Shown here: positions 33,397 through 40,407 of the stretch, piece by piece | Numbering within the stretch: position 1 is the stretch's first letter | Layout of the letters: each line of letters begins with the position of its first letter | NCBI GenBank assembly: GCA_019239975.1 | Contig: JAFAZE010000112.1 | Location: forward strand, 1-44,382 | Source: Streptosporangiaceae bacterium | GTDB taxonomy: Bacteria > Actinomycetota > Actinomycetes > Streptosporangiales > Streptosporangiaceae | Direction: 5' to 3' | Length of the DNA: 44,382 bases | Notes under the pieces: generated by a model | What the model was told of the DNA's origin: nothing | The model's database searches: none | What the model saw: only the letters and a program-made list of their open reading frames with translations | Made by a program: the position numbers and the translations under genes

Positions 33397-35898
33397 TCAG
33401 GATTCGGCCCAGATCTGCCCTTGCTGGCCGGTGCAGTCCTCGAGGACAAGCTGGGTGCCGTTGGCCGGGGTGTTGTCCGGGTCGGCCAGGCACTTCTCGG
33501 CGTTGATGTTCTCCAGCATGCCGAACGCGCCGACCGCCCACTCCTGGTTGGCCGCGCCGCTGACGCAGGTCCAGAGCTGGATTTTCGTCCCGTCGGTGGT
33601 GCCGTTGCCGGTCGCGTCCAGGCACTTGCCGTTGATCCGCAGCGAGCCGTCCAGCCCGGTCGTCCAGCGCTGGCTGGCCAGGCCGTCGCAGCTGTAGACC
33701 TGGATCTTGTTTCCGTTCCTGCCGCTGTTCGCCGTGTCGTCCATGCACGTGCCGGAGACGCCGGACAGCACCGGGCTGGCGGGAAGCGTCCAGGCCTGCT
33801 GGCTGCCGTCGTTGCAGGTCCAGATGTCCAGCTGCCTCCCGTTCGCGGTGCTGGAGTACGGGTCGTCGGCGCACTTGCCCGACCTCGGGTTGTACAGCTC
33901 GCCCGCCGCGCCGACGATGTACCACTGCTGGTCCGGCGACCCGCTGATGCAGCTCCAGAGCTGGAGCTTGGACCCGTTCGCGGTGCCGCCGTTCACGACG
34001 TCAAGGCACTTTCCGTGGACCGTCAGCACCCCGGCGTCGCCCGGGTCGGTATCCGGGTAGTACCCCCAGTCCTGCGACGCCCCGCCGTTGCAGGCCCAGA
34101 TCTGGATCTTGTCTCCGTTCCTGATGCTGTTCCCGGTATCGTCCATGCACTTGCCGCCGAGGTTCAGGCGCACCGCACCGGAACCGGGGTGGTAGGCCGA
34201 CCTCAGCGACGCCGCGGCGGCGATCGTGAAGGCGGCCGTGGAACGGGCGCCGACCTGGTCCGACACCGTGACCTTGACCGCGCTGGTGCCGGGAGCCGAA
34301 GCCTTCCCGGATATGAGCCCCGTGGACGAACTGATCGACAAGCCCGCGGGCAGCCCCGTCGCGCTGTAGGTCAGCGTCTGGCCGGACGCGGAATCGGTCG
34401 CCGTCACCCGGGCTATGGCGGAATAGGACGCGCCCGCCTGGATGTCGAGCGCCCCGGGATTGTCGACGGACACGATGTTCGCTGTCACGGAGTTCCTGAA
34501 CGCCGCGGTCCCGTTCGGCGTGCCCCATCCGGCCGGACCGTTGTAGCCGCTGGCGAGGCTGCCCGCCGCGTTGCACAGGTACAGCCGGGTGGCCTCGCAG
34601 ATGCCGTCCGAGCCGTTCGTGACCCGGTACAGATGCGCGGCCTGTCCGCTCTGGTACGGGTAGGACGATGGGTAGGTGCCCGGCGCCGGCGTGCCGGCCA
34701 GCGCGTACACGGAGGTGATGACCGGCGTCGCCACGCTCGTTCCGTATCCGGAGCACCAATTGTCGCCGGAGCTGCCGCAGAAGAAGTTCCCGCTGGTGCC
34801 GAAGCTGTCGTACATCGAGACGCCGGCAGGCCCGGACGCGACGGCGGACACGTCGTTCTCGGTGCGGTTCGGGCAGCCTGTATCGGCCTGCCAGGCGGGC
34901 TTCCCCTCACCGGCGGAACACCCCGACCCGGTGCCCCCGATGACGTCGCTTGGCTCGTTGTCCCACACCGTCTCGGTCCAGCCGCGGGCGGCCGACGGGT
35001 CCCTGGCCAGGTACGTCCCGCCCACCGAGGTCACCAGCTGTGAGGACGCGGGATACCCGGCCCCGTAGCCGATGTCGCCGGACGCGAACGCCGTCGCGGC
35101 GCCCGGATGCCTGAAGTACAGCGCGTCGTAGAAGGACTCGCCCGGGAAGTCGAAGCCGCTCCAGCTGTTGGACACGAACTTGGCGCCGACGACGTTCACC
35201 GCGGAGTTCTCCGCGGTGCCGAGGTCGCTGGTGGAGTTCGAGCTGGCCTCCAGCATCACGATCTTGCAGCTCGGGCAGATCGCCGAGACCATCTCCACGT
35301 CCAGCGCCTGCTCCGCCTCCCAGCCGCCGGTGCCGCTGGGATCGGTGGCGGTCGGCAGGCTGCTACCGCCGTTCTGGTTCAGCACGGTGAGGCAGCCCGC
35401 GCCGGTGGTGCTGTCGCACGCGGGCAGGCTGTACGCCTGACGGTAGCTGGCCAGGTCCGGGGCGAGCCTGGGATCCGCGTAGACGTCGACGATCGCCACC
35501 GTCGTACCCGCGGGGACAGCGGCGGAAGCCGCGCGCAGGTTGTAGGCGCTGAGCAGGTCCGACGGCCCGAAGGCACCGCTCACCGGCTGGGCCGCGCGGG
35601 TGCCGGGCGCGCGGACCGCGGTGGAGCGAAGGAGCAGCTGGCACGCGTCCTCGCCGGCCCTTGTGGGCGTCGCACAGGCCCGTTTGGTACCCGAAGGCAG
35701 GGGCGGTGCGGGCGGGATGATGGACGCGGTGGCCAGCGACCTCGCGGCCACCGAAGCCCCACCGCCGCCGTGGCCGGTGCCGTGACCGGATGCCGGGGAA
35801 GCCGCCGCGCCGGCCGCCGAGGGCACCGCGCCCAGGCCGAGCAGCGCGAGCAGGCTCACCGCGCTCAGGGTCAGCGGGCGGCAGGGGAGTAGGCGCAT
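33397..35898 (-). CDS. Secreted sedolisin (S53) peptidase with Ig-like and ricin-type lectin domains
   Basis: This 833-residue exported serine-carboxyl peptidase starts with a clear signal peptide (LSAVSLLALLGLGAVPSAAG). The peptidase domain (about 105-450) has the S53 pair Glu196 and Asp200 in WEAEQALDVEM, the oxyanion Asp region FASGDIGYGAG and Ser388 in GYGTSVATPV. The usual long S53 prodomain is absent; only about 75 residues precede the mature start. An Ig-like domain (LPAGLSISSSTGLISGKA, about 470-560) links to two beta-trefoil ricin B-type lectin regions (about 570-700 and 705-833), each with repeated GKC(M/L)D and QxW motifs. Sedolisins are usually active at acid pH. The lectins probably target the enzyme to polysaccharide or wall material. 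Confidence 0.88.
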   Translation of the reverse strand: MRLLPCRPLTLSAVSLLALLGLGAVPSAAGAAASPASGHGTGHGGGGASVAARSLATASIIPPAPPLPSGTKRACATPTRAGEDACQLLLRSTAVRAPGTRAAQPVSGAFGPSDLLSAYNLRAASAAVPAGTTVAIVDVYADPRLAPDLASYRQAYSLPACDSTTGAGCLTVLNQNGGSSLPTATDPSGTGGWEAEQALDVEMVSAICPSCKIVMLEASSNSTSDLGTAENSAVNVVGAKFVSNSWSGFDFPGESFYDALYFRHPGAATAFASGDIGYGAGYPASSQLVTSVGGTYLARDPSAARGWTETVWDNEPSDVIGGTGSGCSAGEGKPAWQADTGCPNRTENDVSAVASGPAGVSMYDSFGTSGNFFCGSSGDNWCSGYGTSVATPVITSVYALAGTPAPGTYPSSYPYQSGQAAHLYRVTNGSDGICEATRLYLCNAAGSLASGYNGPAGWGTPNGTAAFRNSVTANIVSVDNPGALDIQAGASYSAIARVTATDSASGQTLTYSATGLPAGLSISSSTGLISGKASAPGTSAVKVTVSDQVGARSTAAFTIAAAASLRSAYHPGSGAVRLNLGGKCMDDTGNSIRNGDKIQIWACNGGASQDWGYYPDTDPGDAGVLTVHGKCLDVVNGGTANGSKLQLWSCISGSPDQQWYIVGAAGELYNPRSGKCADDPYSSTANGRQLDIWTCNDGSQQAWTLPASPVLSGVSGTCMDDTANSGRNGNKIQVYSCDGLASQRWTTGLDGSLRINGKCLDATGNGTTDGTKIQLWTCVSGAANQEWAVGAFGMLENINAEKCLADPDNTPANGTQLVLEDCTGQQGQIWAES

Positions 35899-36195
35899 GC
35901 ACGTTCCATCGCTTCGGGGCGTACCGGGTGAGCAGGAGCAGCGGCCGCCAACGGTCAGAGAGCGGCCAGGCCCCGGGCCACGTCAGACGTTCCTACCACA
36001 TATCCGCATATGAGGGCGTGAAGACGTGGCTCTTTCGAGCCGGCTCATCAGGGACCCGGATCGGCAGGGACAGGGCCGGATCGGCAGGGGAGCGGATTTT
36101 TTCGGCCCGGTGCTGTCGATCCGGGCGGATGCCACGCGACGTAAGGAATGCAGGCCGGCGAACGGCGCCGGCCCGCCCCTGAAAGGAGCTCTACC
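35899..36195. other. Divergent region between sedolisin and DGPF-sigma operon
   Basis: No gene is supported in these 297 bp. CATAT occurs twice around 35998-36012 in an AT-rich patch that could hold the sedolisin promoter. The candidate ECF42 promoter is at 36114-36140. Confidence 0.5.
36114..36140 (+). promoter_or_regulatory. Candidate ECF42 promoter
   Basis: TGTCGA (36114-36119), a 17-nt spacer and CGAC (36137-36140) lie 55 nt before the first DGPF gene. As I recall, ECF42 sigma factors recognise TGTCGA at -35 and a CGA/TC element at -10, so this would be autoregulation by the sigma factor encoded two genes downstream. Confidence 0.5.
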
Positions 36196-36495
36196 ATGAG
36201 CAAGTACGTTCTGGCCTTCCGCGGGCAGCCCGGCGGCGTCCCGTCCCCGGAAGCGGAGCAGGCGTGGGGCGCCTGGTTCGGCCAGCTTGGGCCGGCGATC
36301 GCCGACCCCGGCAACCGGGTCGGCGCCACCCGCACCATGCCCGCCGCGCATGGCGGCGATCCGGCCACCGCGGTGCTGACCGGTTATGTCGTCATCGAGG
36401 CCAGCGACCTGGACGCCGCCGCGAAACTGGCCGCCGGCTGCCCCGGGCTGGCCGACGGCGTGGACGTCGAGGTCGCCGAGGTGGTCCCCGGCTGA
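36196..36495 (+). CDS. YCII/DGPF-domain protein, first copy
   Basis: This 99-residue protein has the ferredoxin-like YCII-related (DGPF) fold: MSKYVLAFRG as first strand, WGAWFGQLGPAI helix, then TGYVVIEASDLDAAAKLAAGCPG, a segment that is highly typical of the family. AAGGAG is 6 nt before the ATG. DGPF proteins are conserved partners of ECF42 sigma factors, whose targets they are; their biochemical activity is not known. It is the first gene of a three-gene operon. Confidence 0.88.
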   Translation: MSKYVLAFRGQPGGVPSPEAEQAWGAWFGQLGPAIADPGNRVGATRTMPAAHGGDPATAVLTGYVVIEASDLDAAAKLAAGCPGLADGVDVEVAEVVPG

Positions 36496-36540
36496 TCCGC
36501 CGGCGGTGATGATATCCAAACGAGCAGGGAGGTCCCGGCG

Positions 36541-36888
36541 ATGGCCGAGTACACGGTGTTCATCTGGGGGGACGAGCAAGCCTGGGAACGCGCCGGCGCG
36601 GGCGCCATGCAGGAGAACCTGGCCGCGCACCGGGAATTCATGGCCCGGCACGGCGCCGCGCTGCGTGGCGGCAACCGGCTGCACCCCAGCAGCGTGTCCA
36701 CCTCGATCCGGCACACCGTCGACGGCGGGGTCAGCGTCAGCGACGGGGCGTTCGCCGAGACCAAAGAGGTGATCGGCGGCTACTACCTGATCGAGGCCGC
36801 CGACCTGGACGAGGCGCTGCGTATCGCCGCCGAGGTGCCGGCCCCGTTCGGCGGGGTGGAGGTCCGCCCGGTCTGGCCGGCTGACTGA
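36541..36888 (+). CDS. YCII/DGPF-domain protein, second copy
   Basis: This 115-residue paralogue of the preceding gene has the same pattern (MAEYTVFIWGDEQAWERAG, FMARHGAAL, then GGYYLIEAADLDEALRIAAEVP and a C-terminal VEVRPVW). It has a typical DGPF ending, GVEVRPVWP, that the first copy lacks, and the two are diverged, so the duplication is old. GGGAGG lies about 8 nt upstream. The stop is 6 nt before the sigma factor start, so the two are co-translated. Confidence 0.88.
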   Translation: MAEYTVFIWGDEQAWERAGAGAMQENLAAHREFMARHGAALRGGNRLHPSSVSTSIRHTVDGGVSVSDGAFAETKEVIGGYYLIEAADLDEALRIAAEVPAPFGGVEVRPVWPAD

Positions 36889-36894
36889 ACCAGG

Positions 36895-38184
36895 ATGCCC
36901 GTGATGGATCCAGTAGTCGCGGCGGCGGTGGCCGAGGCACACCGCACCGAGTGGGGGCGGGTGCTCGCCGCCGCCGCTCGGCTCACCGGCGACCTGGACG
37001 CCGCCGAGGAGTGCGCCCAGGACGCCTACGCCGAGGCCCTCGGCTCGTGGATGGCCCACGGGGTACCGGACCGTCCCGGGGCGTGGCTGACCACGGTGGC
37101 GAGACGGCGGGCCATGGACATCATCCGCCGCCGCGACATCCTGCGGGCCAAGCTCCCGCTGCTCGCCGGCCCTGATCCCGCCGGCGGCGACGGTGATGAC
37201 GGCGACGCCGCGATGCCGGATGACCGGCTGCGGCTGATCTTCATCTGCTGTCACCCCGCGCTCGCGCCCGACGCCCGCGTCGCGCTCACCCTGCGCCTGC
37301 TGTGCGGGCTGACCACCGCCGAGGTCGCCAGCGCCTTCGTTACCAGCGAGCCCACCATGGCCGCGCGGATCACGCGGGCCAAGAAGAAGATCGCGACCGC
37401 GCGGATCCCCTACCGGGTGCCCGGACCCGGCGAGCTGCCCGAACGGCTCGCCGCCGTGCTCGACGTGGTGCACCTGGTGTTCACCACCGGGCACACCGCC
37501 CCCGCCGGCGCCGCCCTGCAGCGCCGCGACCTCGCCGAACGCGCCCTTGACCTGGCCCGCATGCTTCGCCTGCTGTTGCCGGACGAGCCCGCGGTGGCCG
37601 GGCTGCTCGCGCTCATCCTGCTCACCGACGCCCGCCGCGGCGCCCGCACCGATCCGAACGGCCGGCTCCTGCTGATCTCCGAGCAGGATCGCGCCCGCTG
37701 GGACCACGACGAGATCAGCGAGGGACTCACCCTCGCCCGCGAGGCGCTGCGCAGCCGCCCGTACACCCGCTATCCACTGATGGCCGCCATCGCCGCCACC
37801 CACGCCACCGCCCCAGCTCCCGGTGACCCCAACTGGGCGCAGATCCTTTCCCTGTATGACGAGCTGATCGCGATCTGGCCGTCCCCGATCGTCGCCCTCA
37901 ACCGGGCCGTCGCGGTCGGTGAAGCCCGCGGCCCCGCCGCCGGGCTGGCGGCCCTGGACGTCCTCGCCGCCGAACCGCAGCTCGCCGGCTACCACTACCT
38001 TCCCGCCGCCCGCGCGGAGTACCTCCGCCGCCTGGACCGCAACGACGAGGCACGCCTCGCATACGACGAGGCCCTCCTCCTGGCGGGCAACGCCACCGAA
38101 CGCGAATTCCTCGCGGCCCGCCGCGGCCAGCTCCCGCCCGGTCATGGCGGAGCCGGTCATGGCGGAGCCGGTCATGGCGAATGA
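36895..38184 (+). CDS. ECF42-type sigma factor with C-terminal TPR-like extension
   Basis: This 429-residue RNA polymerase sigma factor has region 2 (about 10-85: EECAQDAYAEALGSW, GAWLTTVARRRAMDIIRRR) and region 4 (about 110-165: LTLRLLCGLTTAEVASAFVTSEPTMAARITRAKKKI). A 250-residue C-terminal extension of paired helices follows (VVHLVFTTGH, LALILLTDARR, YPLMAAIAATHA, ALNRAVAVGEA), which is the TPR-like part typical of ECF42 and thought to control activity in place of an anti-sigma factor. The last residues are GHGGA repeats from a 15-bp DNA repeat. ATG 36895 is used; ATG 36904 is an alternative. The two DGPF genes upstream are the expected genomic partners. Confidence 0.92.
   Translation: MPVMDPVVAAAVAEAHRTEWGRVLAAAARLTGDLDAAEECAQDAYAEALGSWMAHGVPDRPGAWLTTVARRRAMDIIRRRDILRAKLPLLAGPDPAGGDGDDGDAAMPDDRLRLIFICCHPALAPDARVALTLRLLCGLTTAEVASAFVTSEPTMAARITRAKKKIATARIPYRVPGPGELPERLAAVLDVVHLVFTTGHTAPAGAALQRRDLAERALDLARMLRLLLPDEPAVAGLLALILLTDARRGARTDPNGRLLLISEQDRARWDHDEISEGLTLAREALRSRPYTRYPLMAAIAATHATAPAPGDPNWAQILSLYDELIAIWPSPIVALNRAVAVGEARGPAAGLAALDVLAAEPQLAGYHYLPAARAEYLRRLDRNDEARLAYDEALLLAGNATEREFLAARRGQLPPGHGGAGHGGAGHGE
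38140..38184. repeat. Three 15-bp repeats at the end of the sigma factor gene
   Basis: GGTCATGGCGGAGCC occurs at 38140 and 38155, and a third unit at 38170 ends in GAATGA, so the stop codon lies within the repeat array. The encoded GHGGA units resemble those of the histidine kinase loop at 18.4 kb. Confidence 0.7.
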
Positions 38185-38263
38185 CCGCCGCGAAATCGCG
38201 GGTGGCGCGCGAATCTGGTAGCCCAAACCCGCATAATTCGGGCCAGCGGGGAAACTGACGGTC

Positions 38264-38689
38264 ATGAGTGGCTTCAGGAACTTCATCCTCCGCGGCAACC
38301 TGGTGGACCTCGCCGTTGCAGTGGTGATCGGGTCGCAGTTCAGCAGCCTGGTCAGGCAGTTCGTCCAGTCCTTCATCGGCCCGCTGCTGTCCCTGGTGGG
38401 CGGGCAGCCGAACTTCAACGCCCTGGTGATCCGCGCCGGCCGCGCGACCTTCACCTACGGCGCCTTCATCACCGAGGTCATCTCGTTCGTCATCTCCGCC
38501 GCCGTGGTGTACTACGTCCTGGTCATGCCGACCAGCCGCCTGCTGCACTACCTGGAGCGCAACAAGGCGGCAGCCCAGAAGGACTGCCCGGAATGCACCA
38601 TGAGCATCCCCATCGCAGCCCGCCGCTGCCCGGAGTGCACCGCCGATCTGGTGAGCGGCGACACCCGGCAGCCGGCCGGTTCCGGATGA
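38264..38689 (+). CDS. mscL: Large-conductance mechanosensitive channel with C-terminal zinc ribbon
   Basis: This 141-residue membrane channel opens under membrane tension to release solutes after hypo-osmotic shock. It has the amphipathic N-terminal helix (MSGFRNFILRGNLVDLAVAV), helix 1 (VVIGSQFSSLVRQFV) and helix 2 (VISFVISAAVVYYVLVMP). After the short cytoplasmic helix the C-terminus carries two knuckles, CPEC near 109 and CPEC near 124, which should bind one zinc; this ending is known from actinobacterial MscL proteins and replaces the usual helical bundle. CATAAT at 38232-38237 could be the -10 box. The Shine-Dalgarno sequence is poor. Confidence 0.9.
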   Translation: MSGFRNFILRGNLVDLAVAVVIGSQFSSLVRQFVQSFIGPLLSLVGGQPNFNALVIRAGRATFTYGAFITEVISFVISAAVVYYVLVMPTSRLLHYLERNKAAAQKDCPECTMSIPIAARRCPECTADLVSGDTRQPAGSG

Positions 38690-38880
38690 TGGTGCGGTTC
38701 CGGCTCTCCTGGAGCGCGCACCGTCCGGCGGTGAGCTGCACAGCGGCGACGGCGGCACAATAGGGTGTTGCGGCGCTCAGACGGAGCGCGATCGCTGATC
38801 GCCTTGCCGGGCCGTTGGTCTCCAGGCTCCTGCCTGCGCGGAGTGGCTGCCCGGCGAGCCTGTACAGCCAGGAGGTCTTG

Positions 38881-39222
38881 ATGGCTGAGCCGGATGCCAC
38901 GGCGAGTCAGGTAGTCGTGCTGCCTGGGCATATTGATGTAACCAATGCCGAGCGGGTCGCGGTTCAGCTCATGGCGGCGGTCGGCGGGGACGCCCGGGTG
39001 GTGGTGGCGGACCTGGGCGCGACGGGCTTTTGTGACTCCGCCGGAGTCCAGGTGCTGGTGCAGGTGAGCCGGCGGGCCAACGCGCGGGACGTGGAGGTGC
39101 GCCTGGCGGCGGCACGTGAGCCGGTGCTGCGAATACTCGAGCTGATGGGGGTCACACGGCTGTTGCGCCTGTACACGAGTGTGCCTGAGGCGCTGGCGGG
39201 CGAGGGAGTGCCGGGCGCCTGA
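38881..39222 (+). CDS. STAS-domain protein (anti-sigma factor antagonist type)
   Basis: This 113-residue cytoplasmic protein is a single STAS domain: VVVLPGHIDVTNAERVA, VVVADLGATGFCDSAGVQVLV and LELMGVTRLLRLY. The phosphorylation loop reads CDSAG, with one serine available where SpoIIAA has DSSG. AGGAGG lies 5 nt before the ATG. It is followed 48 nt later by a second STAS gene. Partner anti-sigma kinase genes are not adjacent. Confidence 0.88.
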   Translation: MAEPDATASQVVVLPGHIDVTNAERVAVQLMAAVGGDARVVVADLGATGFCDSAGVQVLVQVSRRANARDVEVRLAAAREPVLRILELMGVTRLLRLYTSVPEALAGEGVPGA

Positions 39223-39270
39223 CGCCCACGCGGCCTGCGGAAGCCGGGCGGGCTGGTTATCCTGGGCTGG

Positions 39271-39597
39271 ATGAGCGTGCTCCGTGGCTCACTAAAAGTG
39301 GGGCCGTCAGGCCCTCTGCTCGTGCTGGCCGGGGAGGCGGACCTGGAGTCGGCGGGGCGGTTGCGTGAGATGCTGGTCGCGCAGATATGGCGGGAGCCAC
39401 GGCGGCTGACCGTGGATCTGGCTGGGGTGGAGTTCATGGACTCCGACGCGGTGCGGGTCCTTGCGGTCGCGGCGAAGCTGATGCGGGAGCACGGCGGGGA
39501 CCTTGTGCTGGCGCGCCCGTCGCCGAGGGCCGCGAAGGTGCTGAGCCTGCTCGGGGTCGACCAGATGATCACGGTAGTGGAATGGCCGGAGGCGTGA
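39271..39597 (+). CDS. STAS-domain protein, second in tandem
   Basis: This 108-residue STAS protein has PLLVLAGEADLESAGRLREML, LTVDLAGVEFMDSDAVRVLAVA and LSLLGVDQMITVVEW. Its switch loop is MDSDA, keeping one serine but with Asp in place of the second residue, which might mimic a phosphorylated state. There is no ribosome site; TATCCT ends 7 nt before the ATG, indicating a separate leaderless transcript even though the first STAS gene is only 48 nt upstream. The two are diverged, so they probably serve different partners. Confidence 0.85.
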   Translation: MSVLRGSLKVGPSGPLLVLAGEADLESAGRLREMLVAQIWREPRRLTVDLAGVEFMDSDAVRVLAVAAKLMREHGGDLVLARPSPRAAKVLSLLGVDQMITVVEWPEA

Positions 39598-39677
39598 GCA
39601 CCGCGCGAGGGTTGTTCCCGGGACCGCCAGTCCGAACGCGGCGGCGCTGAGCCGGCACCCGGGAGCAAAGGACTGCG

Positions 39678-39824
39678 CTAGGCGGCCCCTTTGTCTTCTG
39701 GGTCGGCGATCTCAATGACCGTCAGCGGCTCGTCGAGGTCGCGGGCGTGCTGCCGCCACTTTTCGCCGTCCAGGGTGAGGATCGGGCAGATCACGGTGTC
39801 CGCGACCGCGGCGACGTACGTCAA
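39678..39824 (-). pseudogene. C-terminal fragment of a PIN-domain (VapC-like) toxin
   Basis: The minus-strand frame ending in the TAG at 39678 reads TYVAAVADTVICPILTLD, then WRQHARDLDEPLTVIEIADP. This is the usual last third of small PIN nucleases (the CPILTLD strand and the conserved final strand). The N-terminal acidic residues and any start codon are missing; upstream sequence in this frame is Arg-rich and non-coding. No antitoxin gene is seen. Only a relic remains. Confidence 0.6.
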
Positions 39825-39860
39825 GGGCGATCGGCGCCGGGCGCTCCCTGCTGTCCTCGC

Positions 39861-40088
39861 TCAACGCAGCGCGGCGAGCTGAGCGTCCACGTGGGCTTTC
39901 ATGCGGGCAACCTTGGCCGGGTCGGCTTGCGCGGCCCGGGCACGCAGCAGGCTCAGCGGCGCGATCCACGGCGACACGCCCAAACGCGCCCCGAGTGCCC
40001 AGATGTTGCCGAAGCTGAACGCAAAGGTCAGCATCGCGATCACCGATACAGCAAGCCTGGCAGCCATTAGCAGTGTTCTTCCGGTCAT
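39861..40088 (-). pseudogene. Truncated DUF2637-type membrane protein
   Basis: From the ATG at 40088 a 75-residue frame begins with the helix typical of actinobacterial DUF2637 proteins (AVSVIAMLTFAFSFGNIWAL, GVSPWIAPL) but then switches to a charged helical sequence (RARAAQADPAKVARMKAHVD). The second and later helices of the family are absent. DUF2637 proteins are frequent on integrative conjugative elements and plasmids of actinomycetes, so with the PIN relic 36 nt away this looks like the scar of a lost element. A short intact gene is the less likely alternative. Confidence 0.5.
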
Positions 40089-40407
40089 GCCGGGAAGGTG
40101 AGCGCATGCCCGCGATCGTACGCAAACGCAGGTCAGGCGCGCACGTAAAGCCAGCTTTGTGCCGGGAGCAGTGGGAAATGCCGGAAATCGCGCCGCGTAC
40201 GGACGCGCAACGGCCACGCAGCTGGTCATTTGGCACCCTCCGCATCGCTCATCTGAGCGAGTCAGTGAACAATTCACCGCAGGGGTTTACCGAAAGCATG
40301 CGAGGTTAGATGCCTGGTCTGGTCCGGCCATGCATCTGGGCGTTTGGCCGTCCGGGGGCAGTCGGGTCATACCGCGATCGGACTCGGCGACTCCCATGGA
40401 GGCCGCG
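40089..40407. other. Intergenic region before the sugar transporter
   Basis: No gene is supported. The transporter frame is open upstream but lacks coding character before the ATG at 40408. GTGAA-CAA-TTCAC at 40265-40277 is a perfect small inverted repeat in an AT-richer stretch and could be an operator. Confidence 0.4.
40265..40277. promoter_or_regulatory. Small inverted repeat, candidate operator
   Basis: GTGAA and TTCAC flank a 3-nt centre, 131 bp before the transporter start. The half-sites are of the size used by GntR-type regulators. No regulator gene is nearby. Confidence 0.25.

Noticed and set aside
35983..38454. 823-residue minus-strand frame across DGPF, sigma factor and MscL genes
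   Set aside because: It spans four recognisable plus-strand genes and has no coherent domain.
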